Assembly (NCBI GenBank): GCA_958299035.1
Contig: CATQJL010000001.1
Span: 47,370,444 to 47,434,443, forward strand
Reading direction: 5' to 3'
DNA: 64,000 nucleotides
Source: Cylicocyclus nassatus
Lineage: Eukaryota > Nematoda > Chromadorea > Rhabditida > Strongylidae
Shown here one piece after another: positions 11,315-22,130 of the stretch. The position numbers and the translations under genes were made by a program. Within the stretch, counting starts at the first letter, position 1. Each line of letters starts with the position of its first letter. Under the pieces are notes generated by a model. That model made no database searches. It was not told where the DNA came from and was given only the letters and a program-made list of their open reading frames with translations.

Positions 11315-12229
11315 TATATCTCTTTCTCCAATGTCTTTCGCTAATTTTTAGGTAGCATTCTGTAGATCTAGCTTTACTTGAGGTTTACAGTACAGGGCGA
11401 ATGATCGATAGCTCTCCATTACTTTATGAAATCCTGCCTACACCAACGTTGCGAGCAGCAAAAAAATTTCAAAAGATCTGAGAGCTTTCGCAGCAGAATT
11501 CTCACTTGTTTTCGGTGCTCAACTTTTTGCAAAAGTGTGAAGTTGCGAGCGGTGCAATCACATTTTTTAGAAACCTCGAGACCTTTAGAAACCTTTTTAG
11601 AATCTAGAAACTGTATACCTGGCATATTGTATTAATGAATCACCGTATGCAAATAGCATTTCTGGAGCCAGCGATTACGGACTTGAATTTAGAATTCCTT
11701 GAGAGAAAATTTAGCCGAAAATGTAAAACACTATTCAAATTTGCAAGCGTAATTCTATAGTAATGAAAACATGACTACATATTGGAAGTTCTCAGGAACT
11801 GTTTTCATGACCTACCTGTTCTACTTAGATGTTGAAGCTTGTCTATAGTGATTATGCAGATGTGAGGTCTTTGTCATTATCAAAATACACAGCCACTAAC
11901 ACACCATTTATCCTCTGCGACCGTTAAACCGTCATCCAGTGAGGACGATTGTGAAAGACGTAAGATGTGGTTGTAGAAATGCACTTTGTTTGTGGAAATT
12001 CCTCTTATCATGCTTGAGTGGAATGAGGAGGAACAATGAGATTCTGATGGGCTGCACTGTTTATTCCTTTTCGTTTCCCACTGAAAAACAAAACCCATCT
12101 ATCTTCTTGTCTTTGAAACTCTAGCATGGAATTCGTAGAGATCAGGTTTTGGGCCGCCATAGTTTTGAGCCCCATTTTTGCAAAACTTTCGTTATTGGCT
12201 TGATTTAGCAAGAGCAGAGATGAGAAAGC
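11315..12229. other. Gene-free stretch
   Basis: The first ~190 bases match copy B at 43,970-44,150. Short open frames on both strands show no recognisable protein. I see no strong repeat or RNA gene. Confidence 0.4.
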
Positions 12230-12960
12230 CCAGCTCTTGTGAATCGCAATATCATGATCATGACTTATAATAACGGGCTAAGGATGTTTACGTGTTTTTG
12301 TGTTCTGTCTGTCTGTCCGTTACAAAATTCGAGGAGCTATTCCAGCCAACGTCCTGAGCCCAAATTTTGCACGGCGCAGACTAACATCATGGACGTCCAC
12401 TATGCAAAAGCACGAGCGGATCCGCTGAGGAATCTCTCAAAAATTGCGCGTCAAACGGATCCACTTATCTTCTAACCAGCAAAATTGGGCCTGTACCACA
12501 CTTTTTGCGATATCTGAATATTTTAGACAAGCTAATGTGGAAGCCATGGACTTTAGCCCAGAAAGCTGAACTAAAGTTGGCTACTCAACAAAAATGGCGT
12601 CAGAAAGAATTAGTTGCGTAAATGTTCAATTTGCCAAGATTTTACCTGATCATTTAAGAAGATTTTTGCACGGAGATGAAGCCCACGCTGATTGTTGTCG
12701 TTATGGCAGCTACAAGCCATAAGAAGTCCAAAAACATATTCAAATTTGCATCTGTTCTATTGGGAAAAATTTTCATCCGCGTGAAAATACCGATCTCACA
12801 CAAAAAATCTCTGGGAATGACAAGTTGTTTACGAATCATTCGTGATAGCCTACATAACGCAGTGAGTTTCAATGTCCCTATTATGCGGGAATGAGTAAGG
12901 CATACAGAAAGTAGGGCCAGTGCGAGTCTCTGCGAAGCAGAGGTGAGCACTGGTATGTTA
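12230..12960 (+). repeat. Dispersed repeat, member 1
   Basis: It is collinear and in the same orientation as 32,490-33,190. Shared landmarks in order are ATAACGGGCTAAGG, the CTGTCTGTCCGTTAC tract, CCAGCCAACGTCCTGAGCCC, AAATTTTGCA, CGTGATAGCCT and a 3' hairpin with CTCTGC...GCAGAGGT. No intact protein frame is shared. The 3' hairpin and 5' simple-repeat tract suggest a non-autonomous Helitron-like element, but I see no clear CTAG end. Confidence 0.6.
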
Positions 12961-13147
12961 TCAAGCCATGAGACTTTTCGAGAGCTTAGATCTATGTGAT
13001 TCATAGATCTGCAAACCATGAATTGCTAGAATGATTAAGACAGGATATTTTTGACAGAATCTGTTTGAGCGATAAAATTATATGCAGATGTAAAATATAC
13101 ACGAAATCATGCAGTTTATTACTTACCCGTTACCATCCAGTCGAGGC

Positions 13148-13375
13148 ATGCGATCGTTGCTTCTACTTCTAGTCGTTTTCTCTAGCAGCAGACGGACCCT
13201 GCTGAGGGATTTGTCACAGTCTGCCAATGCTGCCCTTGTTAGTGTTGAGATACCAGGATTTTCAGTGTGGGAATCATCAGCCCTGCATCTCATTCTTCCT
13301 CAACCAATTGGAACGTGCCGCACTAGCGGCAAAAAAAGGAGCTTCTCACTAGATTCGCAGCAGCGGTCGAATTAA
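13148..13375 (+). CDS. Short signal-peptide-like frame, possible decayed relative of the secreted-protein family
   Basis: The start context GTCGAGGCATGCG and about 45 bases upstream resemble the 5' ends of the genes at 21,569 and 52,871 (GGCGAGGCATGCGG, GGCAAGGCATGCGG). The frame begins with a hydrophobic run (MRSLLLLLVVFSSSRR) and continues to 75 residues. An in-frame ATG exists at 13,109, but the family comparison favours 13,148. After the leader the sequence does not resemble the other two genes, so this may be a recombined or decayed copy. No known domain is recognised. Confidence 0.3.
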   Translation: MRSLLLLLVVFSSSRRTLLRDLSQSANAALVSVEIPGFSVWESSALHLILPQPIGTCRTSGKKRSFSLDSQQRSN

Positions 13376-14340
13376 GAAGATTAGGGGATGTTAGACGACT
13401 GCGATCCTGTGGAAAGCCTTACGCACGACCGGGAGGCTTTCCACAGAGTCTGGTCAAATAGTTGTTGAGGTTCCACAGGACCACCGCCGCGCGCGACACA
13501 CACTGCGGCGGCTTTAGCCAAAACAAAACACCGGGAAAGGAGATTACATGAGTTGTTAAGACAAGTCATCAGAGTAATGGTGGAAAGTTCTCATGGACAA
13601 ATATGAGCTTTTTGAGAAGAGAAGCTTATTCAGCAGTATCTTAAAAAGTACATTCATAAAAAATGTGCTCTTTTATTCAAAGGATACTATGTACCATTTT
13701 ATGTCGGATTTCGTCTAGAGTCTGGTCAATTAGTTGTTGAGGTCAAGTCTTCGATTCGTAAGGCCCTTTAATTTGAAGTTGGACGAGTGGAACAGTTCTA
13801 AGACTGGAGACGCAAAGTTGTTGCGGGCCTTATGATTATAATAGCTCTCAGAAAGTCACCGGAACTTCCGCAGGACAAGCAGGATCTGCAGCTGCTCCGC
13901 AGCACTTTTTCAACCATTGAGAAGGTGCGCTCCAAAATGCGAGGTTTCCGCAGGAAATTGACGTCAGAGCGATCGCAAACCGGAACTTCCGCAGCACTTT
14001 CCATGAAGCGCTGCGAATCCAATGAGGCTCATAAGGTTTCCGCAGCACTTTGACCTGCCAGCATTTCCGCAGGATTTTGAGAGCGCATGCATTCGCGATT
14101 ACGAAATAGCGAACGCAACATCAACAGCGCATGCGCGCTCTTTTCTTCCATACTGTTTCGCTTCTGTTCCTCCTATTTTCTTTCTCTTTTTTTCTTTCTT
14201 CAATGTTGGTGTAAATAAACCTATACTCATCCATATTCTAAGTATTTTTGCAGGCATCGGTGCAAGTGTGTGAACAACCATCACCAAGCTGCTGGAGTGC
14301 TGGAAAAGGACTCAACGAAGGGACTTCATTGAAATTTCAA
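13376..14340. other. Gene-free stretch with short GC-rich repeats
   Basis: It contains a small hairpin (GGAAAGCC...GGCTTTCC, 13,411-13,445). The phrase GAGTCTGGTCAA(A/T)TAGTTGTTGAGG occurs twice (about 13,447 and 13,721). A cluster of TTCCGCAG motifs lies at 13,865-14,075. No convincing gene. Confidence 0.4.
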
Positions 14341-14850
14341 AAATCCAGAAGTATTAGGTGCGACAAAAAATACACTTGTTAGTTTTTCAAAAAATCAGAA
14401 CTTCCTTTCAACTCGATGAATCTCTTTGAAATTATATTCATCTAAGAGAGGAAATCATTCCCTTACAGCAGTACTTTTGCCATGCATTGGCATAGAAAAG
14501 TTCGAAAATAAGAAGCAATTGAAGAAAATTACTCGAAAGTATCTTTCGATAGAGAAAGCTATGCTCTTTACTATAGTGCCTTTTCCAAAAACAAAAAAGA
14601 TTGAGAATTAGATAAAGAGAATTACTGCAGTTTTGCAATTTTTGTGCATGCTCAAAAAAGGCCCAAAACGTCACAGAAAAGATGGGAAAGTCATGTGAAC
14701 ATGGGTTTAGTGACCTTCTTATTTTATTTGAGAGAAATTCGTGCCAATCGAGGCAATTTTGATTTTCGTAATATTACCGAGATTTCGGATCTGATTTTCT
14801 ACGAAAATCAAAATTGCTTTCGGTTGGCACAATCTCTCAAATAGAAATAC
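14341..14850. mobile_element. Degraded relative of the mariner-like element at 26,820-27,793
   Basis: Shared pieces in order include TTTTTCAAAAAATCAGAACTTCC, CAATTGAAG(A/G)AAAT, AAAACGTCACAGAAAAG, GTGACCTTC and CGTGCCAATCGAG(G/A)GCAATTTTG with its mirror image AAAATCAAAATTGC. The outer ends are too eroded to place exact termini. Open frames here are not transposase. Confidence 0.6.
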
Positions 14851-15362
14851 AATACCACTCGTGATTTGCGAAAAAAATTGGCGGCGGCACTTAACTCACG
14901 CGGCGCCGCCGCAGTTAGGCGGAAAGCGCCGCGTCGCGCGATAATAGGCGGAATAACGGCGGGCGCCTAACTTTGTCGCGTGACGCCTAACTTTTTTAGA
15001 AAAAAGACCTTATCTTAATTCACAATTTATGAATTCTATATTTAAGAGTACCATTCAACTCAGCTCGGCGAGGCGCATCTTCCAGTATGTAGATGTGCCT
15101 AGTCGTGGGATATAGGTTTTTTCTTGGAATTTTAGGATAAATGGATCATTCAGAATGCTTATTTCAGAGGCTACATACACCTTCTGTTGAGCACTGCAGA
15201 AATAGGGCAGGTATAGTCTAAGAGCTCATTCTGCACGGATATGTGTAAAACTGGGCTTTTCTCGGCGAAGTATGACGAGTCCCAAAATGCAGAAAGACAA
15301 AGGGGAATGGCTGGAGATCGCATGCGAAGCACATATCGTGGAATGCCGCGCGTGCTGTGCAA
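14851..15362. other. Gene-free stretch with a GC-rich block
   Basis: Bases 14,878-14,995 are strikingly CpG-rich (GGCGGCGGCAC, CGCGGCGCCGCCGC, GCGCCGCGTCGCGCG) with GCGCCTAACTT repeated, inside AT-rich surroundings. At 15,263-15,285 GGCGAAGTATGACGAGTCCC matches the terminus of the element at 38,449-38,842. No gene is seen. Confidence 0.5.
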
Positions 15363-16636
15363 TGTACATTACCACCCACAGAAAATTTTGCGAAATTCCA
15401 GAAATTTCGCGATTCCGGAATATCGCAAATTACGCAGCGCCATAACTTCCTTCGGAATGAATATATTCTAAATCCGAAAGCAGCATTGTGTTCAGCTCGT
15501 CAAGGCGAATCTTGGGGTATGCAAATGTCCTTGATATCTCGATTTCAGTATTCTTGAAACTTTCTGCGGACGTCTCTTCGCAAAGGTGTAAAGCAGCTCG
15601 TATTGCCCCCAGTAGATTCAAAAAGAAGTTTACGATAGTACTTCTTCTATAAATTATGGGGCGCTTAGAATTAGCCGCATAATTCTTCCCAGAGGAGATA
15701 GAAGGGCTGGTGAATTTTGGAAAAACCTTGTCGTCCCAAATTCCACTCGCTCTAGCCCTAGAATACGAAGCAATCTGATTTTCTAATCAGCAGATCGGAT
15801 AACCCTTATGAGCAAGTTTTCCGAGATGTTCGGGTTATTTCATTTTTTCTCGCTTCACGCTCTGGAAGCTCGCCGATGGATTTGGTCAAAATGTTGGTGC
15901 TCCTGAATTGTAAGAAACTTCGCTTATAGAGGTTTTCGAACACGCTCTTTACGAAAGTGGTCTTTGAGGATTACAGGTTCTTTTTGGTGAGGTACGGTGA
16001 GGTGACTGTAACTGAATCACGAAAGTGCGTAACTTTGCCCGCACTTCTCGCATATCTGTCTTGTATGACACTCGCATTGCGGATATTGTGTTCGCTTCGC
16101 CCAATGACTCCCACTGTATTGAATATGGTGCTTGCATGTGCTTCAGCTGCTCAATTGAATATCAAAGCTATATCGGTGGCTAGAACTCAAACTACCTAAT
16201 CTATAGAGTGGAGTCTGAGGCATGCACCATTCGATGGTACAGTCCCTACTAACTTTGACATTGGACAAGCAAGCAAGCAAGTTTTTTGACAGACCCTGTA
16301 ATCCTCAAAGACCAATTTCGTAAAGAGCGTGTTCGAAAACCTATATAAGCGAAGTTTCCTTACAATTCAGGAGCACCTTCATTTTGACCAAATCCATCGG
16401 CGAGCTTAGAGAGCGTAAAACGAGAAAAAATGAAATAACCCGAACATCTCGGAAAACTTGCTCATAAGGGTTATCCGACCTGCTGATTACGAAATTCACA
16501 TCTGCTTAGCAAGATTGCTCCGTATTCTAGGGCTATGGCGAGTGGAATTTGGGACGACATTTTCCAAAATCCACCAGCCCTTCTATCTCCTTTGGAAAGA
16601 AATATGCGGCTAATTCTTAGGCCCCATAATTTGCGG
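15363..16636. mobile_element. Large foldback of the CAATACCGCTCACA family, right end lost
   Basis: The left terminus (15,363, TACATTACCACCCACAG) is a decayed version of the ends at 19,808 and 47,543. The left arm 15,645-15,990 is mirrored by 16,285-16,636 (for example TATAGAGGTTTTCGAACACG against CGTGTTCGAAAACCTATATA). The right arm stops abruptly at about 16,636, where BEL/Pao sequence begins. Open frames in the arms are mirror shadows. Confidence 0.7.
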
Positions 16637-17480
16637 TGGTTTTGCGGTTGGTTTTGCGTAGATGATGGCGAGGAGTATGGCTGCTTCTGAGAGGGAAATC
16701 CTTCTTCTGCGCTGACGACGAGTTGTTGAAAGTGGTATTGTGAGAAGTTTCCATACGAACTTGATCAGCCCTTTCAGACACATTCTCGTAATTTTCAGGA
16801 GGTAAATCAGTGGCGTTCCCATCAGCACTGGTACGTGGAAAAGGCAATAGCACCCGGCTACTCCTGCGTAAACTATGAGTCCTGTGACCAAAATGGCTGT
16901 CCGCGGCCAGCATTCGGGATTTGCTATCATGACTGAACAGAAGACGCAGTCGATTTGTCCACAGAAAGGCGCTGCTCTACAGGTGGTTTCCATGATATTT
17001 ACATCTGTGCCGTCGAAAGTCTTCCATTTGACAAGGTGATCATGGACTGTGATGTGTGGCGGAAATCTTACTATTTCTTTGTATTCTGGCTTTCTGAATT
17101 CCACACAATAGTTCTCGGCGCAGATTTCGTATGGATTTTGGGCAATTTGCGTTAGAATTACTCCTCCTTCATTGCACTGTAGGGAGTGGTTGCTGTTGTT
17201 AGACGATCCTGTTGTTATTTGTATGCAGAGGGAGAGGAACATCATCGTAGACAAGGAGGTTGTTGAAGTGGATGTTCCTTTTCTTCGCGTTGATTCTCCT
17301 GCTTCTTGTTCTTTGTAATTGATGTTTTTTCTCGGTCTGAGATTGTAAGGAGTGGTATTCTCCTGCGTTTGGACTGTGGACGAATCTAGCTTCTTCTGCC
17401 GGACTGTGGTGTTATTATCAATTTCCAGCGGGACGATTCGATTTACTGGGCGACGTAGTCTTCGAAGTACGGAACGCAGA
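16610..17480 (-). pseudogene. BEL/Pao retroelement: pol tail and N-terminal env fragment
   Basis: One minus-strand frame runs from the end of pol (a VNRIVPLEI-type tail, then YNLRPRK) into an env-like region. The env part has a hydrophobic leader, a cysteine-rich ectodomain start with NPECWP, then hydrophobic segments that look like membrane spans. This resembles the phlebovirus-glycoprotein-like env of nematode BEL elements. The larger C-terminal env ectodomain is missing and the frame ends at 16,610. The formal reading frame starts at 17,578, but its first ~35 codons lie in antisense gag sequence, so no native start exists. It is a broken fragment. Confidence 0.75.
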
Positions 17481-18158
17481 CGGAAAGGATCACCGTCAAG
17501 AACGCAGACGTTCTCGATCCACAGTCGGCAGCCGTCAAGATCACAGACGCTCTCAATCCACAGGCGGCAGTAGAGCAAGGAAGGAGAGCTTCAGTGATCG
17601 CAGGGACACCACGAGCACGCAGAAGGTCGCAAACGGAGACATCCGGAACAGGAGACAGATGACCGACATCAGCACTATGAGGAGCTTCTGGCCAACTACG
17701 AGGAGGAACTCGAAAGAACACAGACTGAGCTGCGAAAGATTTCGTGCCCGGTAGGACGAATAGGTGATGGAGGATTGAAAGCGGGCCAGCTCATCATGTG
17801 TATCTTTTGCAAGGAGTTCGGTCAACATTATACGGATGCATGCCCAAGAGTGACTTCAATCACAGATCGAGTAGCCATCCTGGACAACGAAGGACGCTGT
17901 CATCGTTGTCTCGAACGCCACTCCAACGCATGCCCGAAACCAACATCAGGCTTCTATTGCAAGAATGTTGGCCGAAGTACGGCCTACGATCATCATGCTG
18001 GGATCTGTCCACTGCCTGACGAAATGGATCGACTACGGAAACGTCAAAGGGAGCTTGAGGAGAGCGTGCAAAGCTACAAGCGGGAGCTGCAAATGATCAC
18101 TCACGACAGAAGTCTCACAGTACACAGCAAGGACAATCCAGGTTCCTCGCATTCTTAA
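17481..18158 (+). pseudogene. BEL/Pao gag fragment with zinc knuckles
   Basis: The plus-strand frame ending at 18,158 is open upstream of its first methionine (17,775), back to at least 17,650 (EELLANYEEELERTQTELRK, a coiled-coil-like stretch). It carries cysteine-histidine knuckles CIFCKEFGQHYTDACP and CHRCLERHSNACP, and a third with HHAGICP. The Arg-Ser-rich part further upstream (17,480-17,640) lies in another frame, so at least one frameshift is present. This is the usual C-terminal gag of nematode BEL elements, which packages element RNA. It faces away from the pol/env piece, with the junction near 17,480. Confidence 0.75.
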
Positions 18159-18850
18159 TGCGGGGCCGGAGTATACGAACTTAACGTTCGTATCGTTCTT
18201 TGAGCTGCGGAATGCGATCGAAGGAACAACAACATTATTTGCAGCTTATCAGTAGTTTCACAGACCCGACGACTTTTGTTTATAATTCCGATGTTTCGAT
18301 ATATAAGTCGATAATGAGACACAGCGACCATAATGCGCGTGTATGAGACATTTCTTTTCTTGTTTTATTGTTCCACTTTTCTTCTTTCCTTTTCTTGCTT
18401 TATTATTTTACTTTTTCCACTCGCCTTATTCCCGTTGTGTCTCTTATTGGTTTAATACTTCCTCCTTTCCTCAGATCACAGCTTTTTGAATATATCACAC
18501 AGTCACAGTCCCTAAACCACGTATTATAGCATTTTACTCATTTTCTTGATTATCACAGTCATATTATTTGTCATTTGTCTGCTTTACTTAGATTGTCACA
18601 GTATTTGATTTCCTTGCTCGCATTTTTTATAGTCACCATTGGGTTCGATTCTTTCATCACAGTTTCTTTTGCTTGAGAACATCACATCCCTTTGAGCTAG
18701 TTAGGTTCTCTAGTTCCCTTAGGATTAGTTATTTATTTGTGTTAAGTTTCGTTGATTTAGTTGTTGCTTAGTTATTGTTAATAAAGTTTAATTACCCAAG
18801 TTTGAGGTTGCTTACTGTGCGTGCGTTGGTGTAAGTCCCGCGTGGCAGCA
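18159..18850 (+). repeat. Probable LTR or 3' region of the BEL/Pao element
   Basis: It directly follows gag with GCGGGGCCGGAG. Features are a palindrome around CGAACTTAACGTTCG, a long pyrimidine-rich AT-rich stretch with ATCACAG / GTCACAG repeated about eight times (18,475-18,690), and AATAAA at 18,780-18,785. The polyadenylation signal and position suggest an LTR joined to gag after loss of pol. I cannot identify a second LTR copy, so the exact ends are uncertain. Confidence 0.5.
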
Positions 18851-19805
18851 ATCTGTTCACAGCCCCGAAAAGCAATCAAGTGCAATTCAGTACAGCCCAG
18901 AACGCGTTCGAAAATATGAATTACGATGATTTTGTACGCGAAAACTCCACGAAGGGGAAACAAAAAGCATACATTTGAAAGAGGAGAACAAGCTGCATCG
19001 AATGACACTTGAGCTGCTTACCGTTTGATGTTCTACGATGTTTGAGTTTATCAAGAATGGAAATTGGTAACATCAATCAAAATCCTCTTAAATAATTCTG
19101 AGAAGTTATTTGAAGGAGGAAAAAGTGTTTTATTATTTATCCTGTAGGTTTTGCTCTGTCGAATCGTTTCTTAGACTCCTTCGGAGGATTGATGTACACA
19201 TTTAGAAAAATTGTGAAACTCGAGCATCTCAAAAAGCATGGATTGGAGACTTTCATAATTTTCCAAAAGCTCATTGACGTGCTGCAGTGATTCTATAAAC
19301 TTTAGAAAGAGGATGAAATTCTGCACGAATTTTACCAAGATCTCTTAGAAATCTTTATTCCGTCACATGTGGCGTCCGTTTGAAAAAAGGAAATTACTTT
19401 CGGAATGACCGAATATATTGCAGAGAATTCTTTCAAAAGTTCAGGAATTGAAATATCGAAATTCTAAGTGAGGGCATGTCCACTTCCGTACTGGAAGTTT
19501 GGCTACAGCTCCGCGAAGGAGGCGGAAAAGCTTAGTGTAAGATGTTTGAACGATAGACGTTCCCGCCTATGTAATTTTAAAGCAGAACAATGTCTGTGAC
19601 TTTTTAGTAGACAGATAGAGGAGATTGTTTTGATATCACCGCTGAAAGACCCTTCGAATTATACGCATCTCATTGGGAAAGTCCACTTCGAGTCAAAGAC
19701 CTTTCCTTGTAACTTACATACTATAACGTAGAGACAGTCGATTCTCTTTTCAAGATAAGAAAACATTCGAAGTCACTCTTTTACAGCGCACTGACTGCAT
19801 TATAC
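18851..19805. other. Gene-free stretch, partly duplicated in copy B
   Basis: Bases 19,430-19,560 match 45,000-45,120, and 19,590-19,805 match 52,040-52,640. No open frame is conserved between copies. The region is AT-rich, with no repeat of note. Confidence 0.45.
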
Positions 19806-21370
19806 TACAATACCGCTCACAGAATGTGCAAAATTTCCGTGAATGTCGCAGAATTCCAGGAATTTCGCGAAGTTTCGCGAAATTTCGGGAATTTCGCGAC
19901 ATTCCTGGAATTCCGCGAAATTCCGGAAATTTCGCGAAATTCATGTGAATCACGCAAATTACGCAGGGCCATAACTTCTTTCCGAATGAGTATATTCGAA
20001 ATTCGAAAACAGCATTGTATTCAGCTCATCAAGGCGAATCTTTTGTTGTACAGGTTGTGTCCAATACCTTGTTTTCGATAATCTTGAATTTGCACGCGGA
20101 CGCCTCTTCGCATGGTGGTAACGCAACGAGCATCACACGTGATTTCGTAGGCCCGTAACTCGGCGACTCTACAGAATGAAGCCGGATGCATGCACCGTTA
20201 AATAGCACGCTTCTTAGTGAATTTAACCTGCAAAGGCAAGCAAGCAGAATTTCTAAGAGGTGCTCGAAAAATGCAGGCGAATCTACGAACTTGCGTGGCT
20301 TAGCTAAAGTTCCCTCACCATATCTCTGCTAGAAAACTCTGTACTCCGCGCAAAAGACGATTATCGTAAACAGCGTGTTCGAAAAAACCTCTCTGAGCGG
20401 AGTTTCCTTACAATCCGAGATCATCGACATTTTGACCAAAACCCATCGGGCTTCAGGGCGTAGAACGAGAAAAAATCAAATCACCCGAATTTCCTTGAAA
20501 ACTTGCTCATAGAGGTTATCTGACCTGCTGATTACGAAAATCACATTTGCTTAGCAGTAGAGCTTCTCATTTTAGGGTCACGGTGGGCAAAATTTGAGAC
20601 AACGCGATTTTTCCAGAATTCACCAGCTCTTCTATCTTTTTACAAGAAGATTCTCCGGTTGCTTTTTAACGCTCGATAATCGGCGAAGGCAGCACAATCC
20701 AGCAGTGCTTATTGGAGTTTTTTATATTTGATGTGCGCTGCGTTGCGACCTTGTGAATATACGAGCGCAGAAAATTTTGAAAAAATTGGAAACGGAGTTT
20801 CAAGGACAAGCTGTATACCGAAAGATTCGCCTTGAAGAGCTGAATACAATGCTGCTTTCGGATTCTGAAGATGTTCATTCTGAAGGAAGTTACGGCTAGT
20901 AGAACTTCGAACAGCTTGTTTTTTCCAGAGTTTATCAGCTCTTCTATCTCTTTCGAAAGAGAGTCTTCGGCTGCTGTTTAACGCACGATAATCTACTGAA
21001 AGAGTACTATCGAACGGTGTCCATGGCAGTCTCCTATGTGTGATGCTCGTTGCGTTACCACCATGCGAAGAGGCGTCCGCGTGCAAATTCAAGATTATCG
21101 AAAACAAGGTATTGGACACAACCTGTACAACAAAAGATTCGCCTTGACGAGCTGAATACAATGCTGTTTTCGGATTTCGAATATACTCATTCGGAAAGAA
21201 GTTATGGCCCTGCGTAATTTGCGTGATTCACATGAATTTCGCGAAATTTCCGAAATTTCGCGGAATTCCAGGAATGTCGCGAAATTCCCGAAATTTCGCG
21301 AAACTTCGCGGAATTCCTGGAATTCTGCGACATTCACGGAAATTTTGCACATTCTGTGAGCGGTATTGTA
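19806..21370. mobile_element. Large TA-flanked foldback element, only in copy A
   Basis: Ends CAATACCGCTCACAGAATGT and their inverse are flanked by TA (19,806-19,807 and 21,369-21,370). The outer ~335 bp of each arm is virtually identical (19,808-20,140 against 21,035-21,368). Next to the ends lie dense self-complementary TTTCGCGAAATTC strings. The middle holds a further, looser inverted structure. Copy B has no insertion at the matching place (about 52,655-52,675). No transposase frame; 85-residue frames on both strands are mirror images. Confidence 0.85.
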
Positions 21371-21568
21371 TGTAAAGCTTTGCTACTCACCTATAAACGG
21401 AAAGAGCTTTCTCGAAAGGGGCGCTTATGCTCGTTTTCTGTCAATCGTGTGGTTTATGTAGGAGCGATCCATATGAGCACCTGATGATGTCATATGCAAA
21501 GTAGATTTGAAATGCACGAACTATCTCCACACACAGTTTACTGTTCACCGCTTTCCATTCAGGCGAGG

Positions 21569-22070
21569 CATGCGGCTGTTGCTTATGTTTCTACTCTATT
21601 TTCTCCAGGTAGTGAACGGACGCTGTTGATATAATAACATTCAACAAAAGGTGATGTACGCAATAAAAGGCAGAAGCGGGCAACGAACAGAACCTGTGGA
21701 CAGCACAACACACAAAAATCGTAAAACAGCCAAGAATTTGAGGGCCTTCAAGGCAGCAAACAACAAACATAAGGTTTCAGACACAGTAGCCGGCAAACAT
21801 AAGCTAGCACCAACAACTCCCGCCGAAGAGATAGATTGGTCAATGTTTCAAGACGCCTTACCAATGCCTGACAAAAATCAGCTACAAAAAGAACATGCCC
21901 TTATCTTGCACAGTAATGAGTACGCCAGAAATCTTGAAAGAACTCTCGTCAAACGGTGGCTCCATAGCCGCTGTCAAACTGAGTGCCGAACATCTGAAAG
22001 GCTACGCTGTGGATGCGCGAAGCCGATGTGCGACCTGACGGCAACGTTGAGTGGAAATTTGAACGTAAGC
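21569..22070 (+). pseudogene. Decayed paralogue of the secreted-protein gene at 52,871
   Basis: It matches the copy B gene along its whole length. The leader exon (MRLLLMFLLYFLQ) with a TTCCATTCAG acceptor upstream is intact. The intron 1 acceptor seen in copy B (ATTACAG) reads ATAAAAG here. A base is lost shortly after (GAACAG for GAAACAG), and two bases are lost at the ATCTTGCACAG site. The frame after that point gives unrelated residues. The later acceptor is also changed (TTTCAA for TTTCAG-type). The middle block (EEIDWSMFQDALPMPDKNQL) remains readable. It is most likely a pseudogene, or an allele with sequence errors. Confidence 0.6.
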
Positions 22071-22130
22071 TAAACAGCGCAAAATATACAGCTCAGCATT
22101 CATTCGAAGTTTAACCGCATCTACGAATTT

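Larger units (their letters stand above)
1..22130 (+). repeat. Segmental duplication, copy A
   Basis: Collinear with 35,345-53,476. Anchors read by eye: 1-280 with 35,345-35,620; 1,829-2,848 with 36,830-38,447; 4,435-5,100 with 38,852-39,540; 7,700-7,840 with 41,137-41,270; 8,560-10,140 with 41,340-43,190; 10,590-11,500 with 43,650-44,150; 19,430-19,560 with 45,000-45,120; 21,370-22,130 with 52,670-53,470. The match starts at base 1, so the segment probably extends to the left of the window. The copies are clearly diverged (many substitutions and indels) and differ by whole element insertions. Alternative: two haplotypes placed in tandem by the assembler. Confidence 0.85.
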
